From the NCBI GenBank assembly GCA_958510875.1, contig OY294067.1:231041771-231105770 (forward strand): DNA of 64,000 bases. The letters run 5' to 3'. The stretch comes from Endomychus coccineus (lineage: Eukaryota; Arthropoda; Insecta; Coleoptera; Endomychidae). Shown piece by piece: positions 56,701-64,000 of the stretch (its first letter is position 1; every line of letters starts with the position of its first letter). The notes under the pieces are model-generated. The model saw nothing but the letters and a program-made list of their open reading frames with translations. It was not told the origin of the DNA and made no database searches. A program made the translations under genes and the position numbers.

Positions 56701-58301
56701 TCAAATTGTCTAAGACTAGAGGAAAATTTGAAACAAGACACTCATTGTATAAAGTTCTATCATTATTAAATTTCGACGCCTATGGTTGTTTGGCTGTGTC
56801 TGGCGATTTGGCTGCCACTTCACATCGGTGTATTTTGTTTTCTTTACATTGGTCAGTAAAAGCGTCCTCCCATTTGCATTTTATTACTATATGTAGTTTA
56901 TCTGAATCAACAAGTGTTAAAAGTTTAGCTGGGGGAGTGTGCAGTTGTCAGTTACCAATGAGTAATATTTTTATCCTCTAAAAGATCAAGAGTAATTGCC
57001 TATTTTAACAATAAAATGACATTGTATGGCATCAACGCTTCAATTTGTTCCTTTGAATTGAAAGTCATTTGTGTGAGGTTGAGGTTAACTGTGTAACAAT
57101 GTAGTGAGTGACTTGAATACTGTCAAAATGAATATTTAAAAATTTAAATTTGACATAAGGATCAATTTGCAAAATATAAGATACCGTACAATCAATTGCT
57201 GAAAGTGTGTACAATGAGTAGTCAAAACTAGTGTGGCAAAGAAGCATAATTTTAGACAATGAATGATTTGTTTAAAGTGGCCTATATTCATAAGTTGTTA
57301 GAATTGAATCATATTGTCTAATACACCCACTATATGTTATGAAAATATTTTCTTCTTTAAATTGGTATTGGATTTGGAATCGTTAAAATTAATAACTTCG
57401 GACATAACAATACCTTCTGAAATGTGTTTTTCAATATCTTGATAAATCAAATCTTTGAAAACTCTAACATCAAATCCTAAAGTTCTAAAACAATTTGCCA
57501 AGTTTTTACTATCTTCTGCTGTACCAGCTCTTGATTTTAAACCAGCAACTTGAAAATTTTCATGATTGAATATTAAAGCTATTCCTCGTTTTGGATGATT
57601 CATGTTGTAATATACTGCATCACGTGCCACTGGCATCTTGGCTACAACTTCTCTATTAGACATTCTATAAAATAAGCAACATAATTAATTTCTAATGAAC
57701 TTAAAATACTCAGGACCTACTAGTTTTTATACATTTTGGAGGAAAACAATAATTTTTACTTTGAATTTCTTAATAGATTCATCTCGTATGGGCAGATTAT
57801 ACTCTTTAACAAAAACTTTTAACAAAATTTCAAGGTAAATAGGTTTGTTTTTGGATATATAAAACTCAATTAATTTGAAATGTGACAGTTGAATCCAAAC
57901 AAGAAAACCCTCCACTCGATTTAACCATTATCCAGGCAAGTTAGCTGTTGCTTTCAAGTTGGTCATGAGTTCATGTTTAAAAGTGCTAGCTTTTATTTTG
58001 TAAAACAAGGCTTTGTTCACCTGTAAAGATGAATCTACTATGAAATTCATCAATTTATTAATCGTTTATCAAAATTTGCCAGTTACCTTAACAAATTATA
58101 ACTTATTGTCTATAATTGAAAATAATTCAATTAAATGTATACAATGAATACTCACGGGTTACATCCGAGCGCATCTCCCTCTTCTTGAACATGATTTCCA
58201 TTTTCATTAATTTTGCCAGCATCTTCAATATCCCGACTCTTATATGGTATTTCCATTTCGAGACCTATTGTATCTTCGCCGTCTTCGATGTTGCGCTCCA
58301 T
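44770..58301 (-). CDS. Executioner caspase, caspase-1 / drICE / Dcp-1 type, 4 coding exons
   Basis: This is a cysteine protease of the apoptotic execution phase (family C14), cytosolic and cleaving after Asp. Minus-strand exons are 58301-58156, 57664-57414, 53854-53552 and 45017-44770, all with GT/AG borders. Together they give 948 nt (315 aa plus TAA). A short acidic prodomain of about 70 residues has no CARD or DED, as expected of an effector caspase. The p20 region has the catalytic His in SHGEQG (H151) and the catalytic Cys in QACQG (C193); QACQG is a known insect variant of QACRG. TETD210-G is a plausible p20/p10 processing site. The p10 pocket motif YFSWRNTTKGSWFVQ is intact and the C terminus is CIMSMLTR plus a short tail. 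It is slightly longer than human caspase-3. Introns are about 0.5, 3.6 and 8.5 kb, and the last two carry foldback elements and transposon remains. I did not assign it to drICE or Dcp-1, because insect lineages duplicated this gene independently. Confidence 0.94.
45130..45310. repeat. Diverged dispersed repeat, related to 51370-51560
   Basis: Both copies contain GTGGTA(A)AAAGACCAAAATATCT followed by ACGCCATC in the same order, with diverged flanks. The family is unknown. Confidence 0.4.
46520..47400 (+). pseudogene. Tc1-like (DDE_3) transposase remnant (caspase intron 3)
   Basis: It reads in several frames: MATPLSFSVQQMVYVINNKL at 46530, then KTSHWTVLKNMGFKYNKDD. HYWQDYNTKTVKMIHAGCTA near 46950 and LIFSSKTKDVEYHGRN follow. 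It ends with LPPYHCIFNPIEHIWGIIKS near 47300, carrying the final catalytic Glu. The layout matches a Tc1-superfamily group common in insects. Many frameshifts. It lies antisense inside the caspase gene. Confidence 0.8.
47401..49984. other. Caspase intron 3, no gene recognised
   Basis: AT-rich. A short duplicated block AATGCACCCTCCGTTAG occurs near 48625 and 48672. A Penelope-like fragment lies at 49310-49460. Confidence 0.45.
49310..49460 (+). repeat. Penelope/hammerhead-like repeat fragment
   Basis: It is related to the minus-strand repeat at 20360-20510 and to 37935-38000. Shared blocks are GAGGGTAAT, a CACATTTT block, and CTAATGATGCTACTTGTTAG with CTCAGTACTTAACAG. No intact hammerhead core. 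Confidence 0.4.
49985..50362 (+). repeat. Dispersed repeat family member 1
   Basis: It shares with 59612-60790 the blocks GTTCCATTTGAGTCG, CGGCTTGC(T/C)TCACTCCGTCT and GATGCCGCACCAG-type sequence. It shares with 51700-51915 the block CTCAAGATACGACTTTGAAT. No protein is recognisable and the element type is unknown. Confidence 0.7.
50838..51062 (-). pseudogene. 3' end of a mariner transposase
   Basis: The minus strand reads FEGLPKSYYLEGIEKLEKR, a stop, then TKYIKLQGDYVEK followed by the terminal stop. This is the C terminus of SETMAR-type mariners. Only about 60 codons remain. Confidence 0.85.
51700..51915 (+). repeat. Dispersed repeat family member 2 (partial)
   Basis: It repeats about 125 bp of the 49985-50362 copy almost exactly (GAAAACGGCTCAAGATACGA to GTTTGGCCAATTCACG). 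It then continues with CATATAACACATTTCAAAAG, which is matched at 60735. Confidence 0.7.
52194..53390. repeat. Foldback element of about 1.2 kb with arms of about 350 bp
   Basis: The left arm 52194-52555 and right arm about 53075-53390 are inverted copies. Shared blocks include GTGAGATAAACA, GCGATTTGTATCTGTAGAG and GTTTCGTGAAAATTCTCAC. The centre has two direct repeats (about 52615-52720 and 52898-53000) and a 3-unit TTGTTTAAACAATCA array at 53010-53050. No transposase. It lies in caspase intron 3. Confidence 0.8.
53855..54618. other. Caspase intron 2, right part, nothing recognised
   Basis: AT-rich intron sequence with no recognised element. Confidence 0.45.
54619..56833. repeat. Composite foldback element, about 2.2 kb, with a second palindrome nested in it
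   Basis: Outer arms 54619-54885 and about 56575-56833 are inverted copies, as are inner arms about 55522-55860 and 56225-56575. At the left outer/inner junction sits a palindromic insert (about 54886-55522), which the right arm lacks. No transposase is recognisable. Long open frames here (for example 55130-55663) are by-products of the repeat. Confidence 0.8.
54886..55522. repeat. Nested palindromic insert with tandem units
   Basis: The ends are inverted copies of CTATGTATGGAAGGAAAGTC. Inside, units of about 130 bp containing TTCGGTGCCGTCGAAGGGTT occur at about 55050 and 55190, followed by an inverted unit at 55320-55375 around a centre near 55270. A target duplication could not be fixed, because the flanking bases are part of the repeat. 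Confidence 0.65.
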
Positions 58302-58826
58302 AGCAAATATAAAAGCAATAGTAGGTAAGCTGGAGAAATAAAATGTGAAATAGTAAACTATTACAAAAGAAAAGAAATCACTAATATTACTGATTTGTTG
58401 ATAACAAACATCAAACAAGTAACAAGTAAGTAACAAATTAATCACTCACGTTCACGTTTGACAGTCTTTTGTTTGAAACTTTAAGAATATTTCTTTCTAT
58501 TGCTTTATTGCTTAGCTCTTTGTCTCCTCTGATCTATGCAACATGCAGCACCTCACGTAATTGAAGAAGAAGAACTACTATCTATGCATACTCCATACAT
58601 ACAGAGAGAACTACGAAGGTAGACAAAGGAGGCCGAACCATCAATAAAAGTATTAGGGAGACTGCCAACTTATATCTATTTCCCCCTCCAACAAGTCCAA
58701 CCAGAACGATAGACATGCATATTTATATATGACATGCGTAATATGAAACAAACTTTTATAAATGTTGGAATACTTCCTTTGAACGGAATATGCGAATATG
58801 CTTGCCTCTAGATTTCACCAACTAGT
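58302..58826. other. 5' flank of the caspase gene
   Basis: Probably contains the 5' UTR and promoter of the caspase gene. No TATA box or initiator was identified with confidence. Confidence 0.4.
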
Positions 58827-59144
58827 TTTATTGAAATCAAAGAGTTCTATATCTATCTAGAGAAGACAAGTTGTATCGTTTGTATATAAAGAGAACGTAT
58901 TTTGGGAGTCCAGCGCGGGTACCCTCTCACCGCGTATTTATTTTATATTTAACGTATTTATTTATATTTAACTTTATTGGTAGGATTACAAAATCCTCCC
59001 CATTTTTTTTTTACTTCATACAGAGATAAAGAGAAAAAGCGGCGCCTTGATCATGCGTAAAGAACGGAAAAAGGGAGATTCCCAAAATACGGTATAAATC
59101 CGACTTGTCTTCTCTAGATATAGAACTCTTTGATTGAAATAAAC
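58827..59144. repeat. MITE-like inverted-repeat element, about 320 bp
   Basis: Inverted ends share ATCAAAGAGTTCTATATCTA, then TCTAGAGAAGACAAGT. A further inner inverted match is CGTATTTTGGGA. No coding capacity. A target duplication was not resolved. Confidence 0.75.
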
Positions 59145-59611
59145 CTTGATTGTAACTAACGTCCTTCTACGTTCAGCGTCTAGAAATATAAGCTACTCAC
59201 TCCAATCTCCTTTGTAGTCTTCCGCTTTGTAAGACAAATGTACTCACTGCTTGGAGTTATTTATATTTGCATGGACTTATGGAATATTCGAACATTGACG
59301 GTTTGGTAATTATTTTCGGACACATGTATCTATCTTGATCTTTACAACCGACGAAAGTATAATCAATGAGTTCAATCAGATAAAGATTAGAGTGCATTTT
59401 CCCACACCAAGTTGTATCTTAAACAATGTAATACAATGCTTTAAAGAAAGCTGTGGCTGTGACCAATTGATCACGTGAGTAGTCTCACTTTTGTTACCTA
59501 AATAGCTTTCAGATACTCTTGCTGGTTATATGTAAAAGGTTGGTCAGTAGCCGCGCATACACGCTTCTTTGAATTTAGTACAGCCAATAATACGCTACAC
59601 GAGAAGATACA

Positions 59612-60790
59612 TTGTTCCATTTGAGTCGGTCGGCTTGCCTCACTCCGTCTTAATGAAATTATAGAAACTCAAACTCTTATATTCAATTTATTTATTCACT
59701 TTACTGTTCGCTGCGCTCACTCCGTCTTTCGCATAAGTCCGTTTTCGTCAAATTAGGGAAAAGCGCCCTTTGTCAGATGCCGGTGCCGCCAACGGAACGC
59801 GCTGGCCGTTGTCGGGTGCCGCACCAGCAGATGCGACCGGTTGCGAATGTATTATTTCTAGTTGTCTCAACGGCCGCCCGTACATTGTTGAGCGCGCTAC
59901 GGTACGTATACAAATCGCCACTATCTCTATGAGGCCAGATACACGGTTGTATATACAGATCTGGAAACTCTATTTTTGACATGAGTCTCTTACATGTCGC
60001 CAAACTCGTAGTCACTCGCTCAGCCACCAGCTGGCGCATGGATCGGAGTATGTTGTCAGGATTAGGTGCCATATCGTTCAAACACGGTCGTACACGTGCC
60101 AGAGACCATGTCTCGACTCATGCGCCACTCTTTTGGTACTACGCAACAGATGACGCTCAGTGGACTCACTTCTCACATAGAAAACAGCCTTGAGTTTCCA
60201 GACCTGTATATACGACGGTGGCCAGATATTCATCGATCATCGCACAGAAGGACGCGTGAACGAGAGCGAATACCGAATAGCATCTACCGCTCTGCTCTAA
60301 AACTCGAAAACGCCCCAAGGCACTTCTTTGAATTTTTATGCTAATAAATTTCGAGCATCATATCTAGTCAAAATATTAAGTGGATTTCAAGCATCATATC
60401 TAGTTCATAGAGATCACATAGTATAGAGGAATATAGCCTATGTATTCGTTGCGTACCATGTTCGATCTTACGCGATGAGTTATCCGTACCCCATTCTGCG
60501 GTATTTTAACTCGTTCCCACAACCGCGAGTTTAGATGACCGCGTGTAACTATAGTTAACGCTCCTTATAATGTCCGCGGAGTGGGGAACGGATAACTTTT
60601 TGAAACCTTCTCGCGTTAAGATGGGACCTTACTCCTCTATACTATATGATCTCTATGATCTAGTCAAAATATCAAGTGTATTGCATTTACCATTTGTCCG
60701 CTGGACGGTGCACGAAAACATACCTTATGCCATATAACCCGATTCAAGAGAAGCCTTTTCATCTTAATGATTGTTGAAACATTATATGTA
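59612..60790 (+). repeat. Dispersed repeat family member 3, split by a MITE
   Basis: This is the longest copy of the family also seen at 49985-50362, 51700-51915 and 61660-62355. It contains a GC-richer segment (CGTTGTCGGGTGCCGCACCA). It is interrupted by the MITE at 60405-60658. No recognisable protein. Confidence 0.7.
60405..60658. mobile_element. 254-bp MITE with 6-bp duplication TCTAGT
   Basis: Ends start TCATAGAGATCACATAGTAT, inverted with one mismatch at the other end, and the inner sequence is also largely palindromic (AGTTATCCGT(A/T)CCCCA). Direct repeats TCTAGT lie at 60399-60404 and 60659-60664. Noncoding, so the superfamily cannot be named. Confidence 0.8.
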
Positions 60791-60985
60791 AATTCTGGGG
60801 AAATAGGTCACACTAACACATATGCTTATTATTTTCGTCTTTACGTACGTTTCGGTCTAACGACAATCATCAGAAGACGTGTCAGCACAAAGCGTCCTTA
60901 TAGCACCAATTTCAATTAAAAATGCCCACGTCGCCGAAATAAACAGAAACACGAATAATCGAAACTGTAATACATTAATGTGTTA
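60791..60985 (-). repeat. Hammerhead-like (Penelope-type) repeat, copy C
   Basis: On the minus strand a hammerhead-like fold occupies 60879-60836. Stem I is CGTCTT/AAGACG (6 bp, perfect), then CTGATGA and a stem-loop ending GACC. GAAACGTACGTA follows, with stem III ACG/CGT and a GTA cleavage triplet. There is one extra T between CTGATGA and stem II, as in the other copies, and one stem II mismatch. Confidence 0.7.
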
Positions 60986-61659
60986 CACTTGGGTAGTCCA
61001 TCATGGTTCAATGTCCTTGCCAAGAAGTCTAGAATAACAGACTTCTTGGCCCTTGCACTATGAGCACCATATTATTATACTTTCATATTCTGTCTGGTTC
61101 ATCTCACACACAGCGTTGGATAGAAAATTTGGTCTCCTGCATATATTTAATAAGACTATATAGCCAATGTACTAATGAACTATTCCTTTTTACGAAGGGA
61201 ATTTTCCGGATGCAAGAGGGAGATATATACCAATTGTGGAGTTTTGGGTGTAATACGCATGTCCGCTAAACAGTTTGCCGATCGTTAGAAATATCAATTT
61301 CCTACCGCGAAATGTCTAGTTTGAATTAAAAGAATGTGCGAGGAAAGTTACATATTCATGTTCATTCAGTTTCCATAAATCGTCCAAGATAGTATTTAAA
61401 AACCTCATAGTATGACGCGTATAAAGTTATATAATATGCATATTGAAGGAATATTAATTTATTTCTACATGACATATTTACAACAAAAGCAAAGAACACT
61501 AAATCACTCAAATAACAGCATAATCACTCCAATAAATAATTCCACAAAATCAAATCATGTATGGCTCGGCGTTCGCAAATTAAAATCAAAATTAATAAAT
61601 AGGAAAACTAAAGTAAGCAACGAACGAACAACTAAATTAACTGTCTAGTTCTCGCTCAT

Positions 61660-62355
61660 GCGCAGTTATCTCAAAACTCGATTTCCGTTATTAAAACAGT
61701 GGTTCCCACTTCCAGTGGACACAATCAAAAGCTTAGCCGTAGTCTTATTAGTTGTCGTACATACAGGTCTGGGAACTCTATCGTTTGACATGAGTCTCTT
61801 AAATGTCGCCAAACTCGTAGTCCCTCGCTCAGCCACCAGCTAGCGCTTGGATCGAAGTATGGCAACAATCACATTATTAAATAAAATAATTTTTCTCGTA
61901 ACGCAATATTTACTATTCTGATTTGAGAGAGGAATAGAACTGTTACTCTTGTCAATATATACTACTCACCTTGAAAATAACTTCCCCTTTTTCGCACAAA
62001 TAAAAGACCTCGTTAAAACGATTTCTTTCCGGAATCGCAAGCATCCACTTTTTTTGGAATTTCCGCATCTTTCGGCACTTTAAAAACAGAAGTTTCTTGC
62101 TTTACACTTTTGTACCCCGTTTTGCATTTCGACACAATGCACGGTTTCTTAATTTTTTGTAAGAACGCCGGTATTCCTTGTGTTTACAAGTCAACAATGA
62201 CAGTTGCCAGAGAACATTGGTCGTATACGTGCCAGAGATCATTCCTCGACTCATGCGCCATCCTTTTGGTACTATACAACAGCTGACGCTTAGCGGACTC
62301 ACTTCTCACATAGGAAACAGTATCGAGTTCCCAGACCTGTATATACGACCGTGGT
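61660..62355 (+). repeat. Dispersed repeat family member 4, split
   Basis: 61764-61860 matches 59960-60055 (GACATGAGTCTCTTA, GTCGCCAAACTCGTAGT). 62217-62355 matches 60086-60225 (CTCGACTCATGCGCCA, TGGACTCACTTCTCACATAG-type blocks). An unrelated stretch of about 355 bp (61861-62216) separates them. Confidence 0.7.
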
Positions 62356-62559
62356 ATTACGGTCTCCTGTCTGCTGTCATCTTGGTTAACAAACTTTATG
62401 CTATGTTTTTACCACAGAGGTACATAAAAAGATCTATAATGTATTTTTAAAGTAGCATCTTTATTTAATGCTTATTCTATAATCGTTCCTGCTATATCAT
62501 TTATTCTCTATGTCGTCACATTTGCCGCGTATTTAACGCTTATGGTTTTTATTGACAGC

Positions 62560-62699
62560 TGGCAGTTAATCCTCCCTGTTCCCACTATTGGCTTGGCTCT
62601 ACTTTGCCGCTTGGCCTTCCATTTTACAACAAGCGTTTGTAGAAGACGGTTAGTCTAGCTCTAGAGTGATCTAAATTTTTGAGTTACATAAATAATACA
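62560..62699 (+). promoter_or_regulatory. Probable H2A.X promoter and 5' UTR
   Basis: Immediately upstream of the histone ORF the base composition becomes less AT-rich. An inverted CCAAT box (CTATTGGC) lies near 62587, a common histone-promoter element. No convincing TATA box was seen, and the transcription start is not determined. Confidence 0.35.
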
Positions 62700-63116
62700 A
62701 TGAGTGGCAGAGGCAAAGGTGGTAAAGTGAAGGCGAAAGCGAAGTCTCGTTCTAGCCGTGCTGGTTTACAATTTCCAGTTGGTAGAATTCATCGTTTACT
62801 TCGCAAAGGAAATTATGCTGAGCGGGTAGGTGCTGGAGGCCCAGTATATTTGGCCGCTGTAATGGAATATTTAGCCGCTGAAGTGTTAGAATTGGCTGGT
62901 AATGCTGCCAGAGATAATAAGAAAACTCGTATCATCCCTAGGCATCTTCAGCTAGCCATCAGAAATGATGAGGAATTGAATAAACTACTTTCTGGAGTTA
63001 CCATTGCTCAAGGTGGTGTGCTTCCAAATATCCAAGCTGTACTCCTGCCCAAAAAAACCGGCACTGGATCCAGCTCTTCTGGAAAATCTGCCAAGTCTCA
63101 GTCCCAAGACTATTAG
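62700..63116 (+). CDS. H2AX: Histone H2A.X (H2A variant with C-terminal SQDY)
   Basis: This is a nucleosome core histone of 138 aa in one exon. It starts SGRGKGGK, followed by the H2A fold: [20 protein letters not shown], the [20 protein letters not shown] helix and loop, and NDEELNKLL with the acidic-patch Glu/Asp residues. It ends in the H2A docking domain and a Ser-rich tail closing with SQ-D-Y. SQ(E/D)-hydrophobic is the H2A.X signature phosphorylated by ATM/ATR-type kinases at DNA breaks. The body is canonical H2A and not H2A.Z/H2Av, so it differs from the Drosophila arrangement, where one H2A.Z-type protein carries the SQ motif. The first ATG in the frame is at 62700. No histone-type 3' stem-loop is obvious and two AATAAA signals follow, which fits replication-independent, polyadenylated expression. 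It is a solitary copy with no other histone gene nearby. Confidence 0.95.
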   Translation: MSGRGKGGKVKAKAKSRSSRAGLQFPVGRIHRLLRKGNYAERVGAGGPVYLAAVMEYLAAEVLELAGNAARDNKKTRIIPRHLQLAIRNDEELNKLLSGVTIAQGGVLPNIQAVLLPKKTGTGSSSSGKSAKSQSQDY

Positions 63117-63206
63117 GTAGTCCATATTTTTTTAACAAGTTATATTGTCAGTTCATAAATGTTGCTATTATTGTGCTTCTCTGTATGTTCATTTTATTTA
63201 AATCCT

Positions 63207-63216
63207 AATAAATAAA
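63207..63216 (+). terminator. H2A.X poly(A) signals (two overlapping AATAAA)
   Basis: Overlapping AATAAA hexamers at 63207 and 63211 lie about 90 nt after the H2A.X stop. Their presence, with no recognisable histone hairpin in the 3' UTR, supports a polyadenylated variant-histone transcript. Confidence 0.7.
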
Positions 63217-64000
63217 CTTTTAGAAAGAATCTTGTTCTCAGTAACCTATTTTCGAAGTTACTTTCTTTTCAAGTGATGTGAAATGCCATTAGCTATTGCA
63301 TAATGTCGTAAGCCAGGACCTTAACATTCATGACAGACTTTATCAATGAATCATATTTAAGGTATGTTGCCCTAATCGGGTATAAAAATCTTAAGTTGCA
63401 TAAACCTGGTCCGTGAGTTTGGAACTTTGTAATTCAAATAGTTTCAAAATGTTTAAATCATAAAAATTGGTTCAAATTTGTTTGTACCTACTATTTGCAT
63501 ATTATTATAAAACGCATTTAGTATGGTACAGTAGTGATGCTCTAAGTATATTCTAGGATTGCAGAATTCAGAATATTTTAATTAAACACTGGTAATAACT
63601 GCAGTCTGGTCCTATTAAACGACCATGTAAATGGTTTTTTGAAACTATCCACCACTACAAACTGATTTATGGATGCGGCTTTATTGTAGATACTATACTA
63701 AGATCCAAAAGAAATTAAACCTATTTAATATTGATTAATTCAATTAGATATCTTGATTCATATAAACTCATTAATTCCACCTTTTATAGAGCATGATAAG
63801 GATTCTGTAAGACTTTGAAATCCATTGTGCATTCAAGGCTTTGACTATTCAATTAATACACTTGCCAATATAATTTCTCATATATTTAGAAGATTCATCA
63901 TGACATTTTAATATTTTCCAAAGGTTTGTCTTGAACTATAGAACAGGATTGTTTTTGCATTTATATTGGTATTTATTAGATATTTAGTTTAATATCCTTC
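63217..64000. other. Downstream of H2A.X, nothing recognised
   Basis: AT-rich sequence with short frames only. Confidence 0.5.

Noticed and set aside
62679..62699. Seven-codon N-terminal extension of H2A.X starting at TTG
   Set aside because: TTG is not a plausible start here. The ATG at 62700 followed by SGRGK is the conserved histone start.

Overview
The window is animal nuclear DNA, almost certainly from an insect. It is AT-rich. It carries two intron-rich protein-coding genes and one intronless gene, separated and filled by eukaryotic transposable elements (P, hAT, piggyBac, Tc1/mariner, PIF/Harbinger, Ty1/copia and non-LTR LINEs). I cannot place the species or order. No prokaryotic gene organisation, CRISPR array or operon is present.

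Three host genes can be read. (1) SRP54, the 54-kDa GTPase of the signal recognition particle, is on the minus strand (37425 to 19916). Its eight coding exons all join in frame at GT/AG sites to give 505 residues. (2) An executioner caspase of the drICE/Dcp-1 (caspase-1) type is on the minus strand (58301 to 44770). Its four coding exons give 315 residues with an intact catalytic His/Cys pair. (3) A single-exon histone H2A.X is on the plus strand (62700-63116). It ends in the SQDY damage-phosphorylation motif and uses poly(A) signals. The three genes have no evident shared function.

Layout: 1-5.8 kb is AT-rich sequence with no recognised gene. 5.8-9.4 kb holds two P-element-like (THAP9-type) transposase fragments in inverted orientation around a dead mariner, followed by a 5'-truncated LINE with clear target duplications. 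10.9-13.1 kb is a hAT element between inverted tRNA/SINE-like repeats. 13.3-19.4 kb contains Tc1-like and LINE fragments, a foldback repeat, an OTU-protease fragment and a Tc1/mariner with near-perfect terminal repeats. 19.9-37.4 kb is SRP54. Its introns hold a piggyBac corpse (intron 7), a copia retrotransposon with a hAT in one LTR and a Harbinger-like element in the other (intron 5), and a LINE (intron 4). 37.4-44.5 kb is intergenic, with Penelope/hammerhead-ribozyme-like repeats (one copy a large palindrome), an internally deleted Harbinger element and a Tc1/mariner remnant. 44.8-58.3 kb is the caspase gene, with two large foldback elements and Tc1/mariner remnants in its introns. 58.8-62.4 kb contains MITEs and a four-copy dispersed repeat family. 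62.7-63.2 kb is H2A.X.

No intact transposase or reverse transcriptase was found. The observations most worth following are the hammerhead-like repeats, the copia/hAT/Harbinger nest with all three target duplications preserved, and the nested foldback elements.
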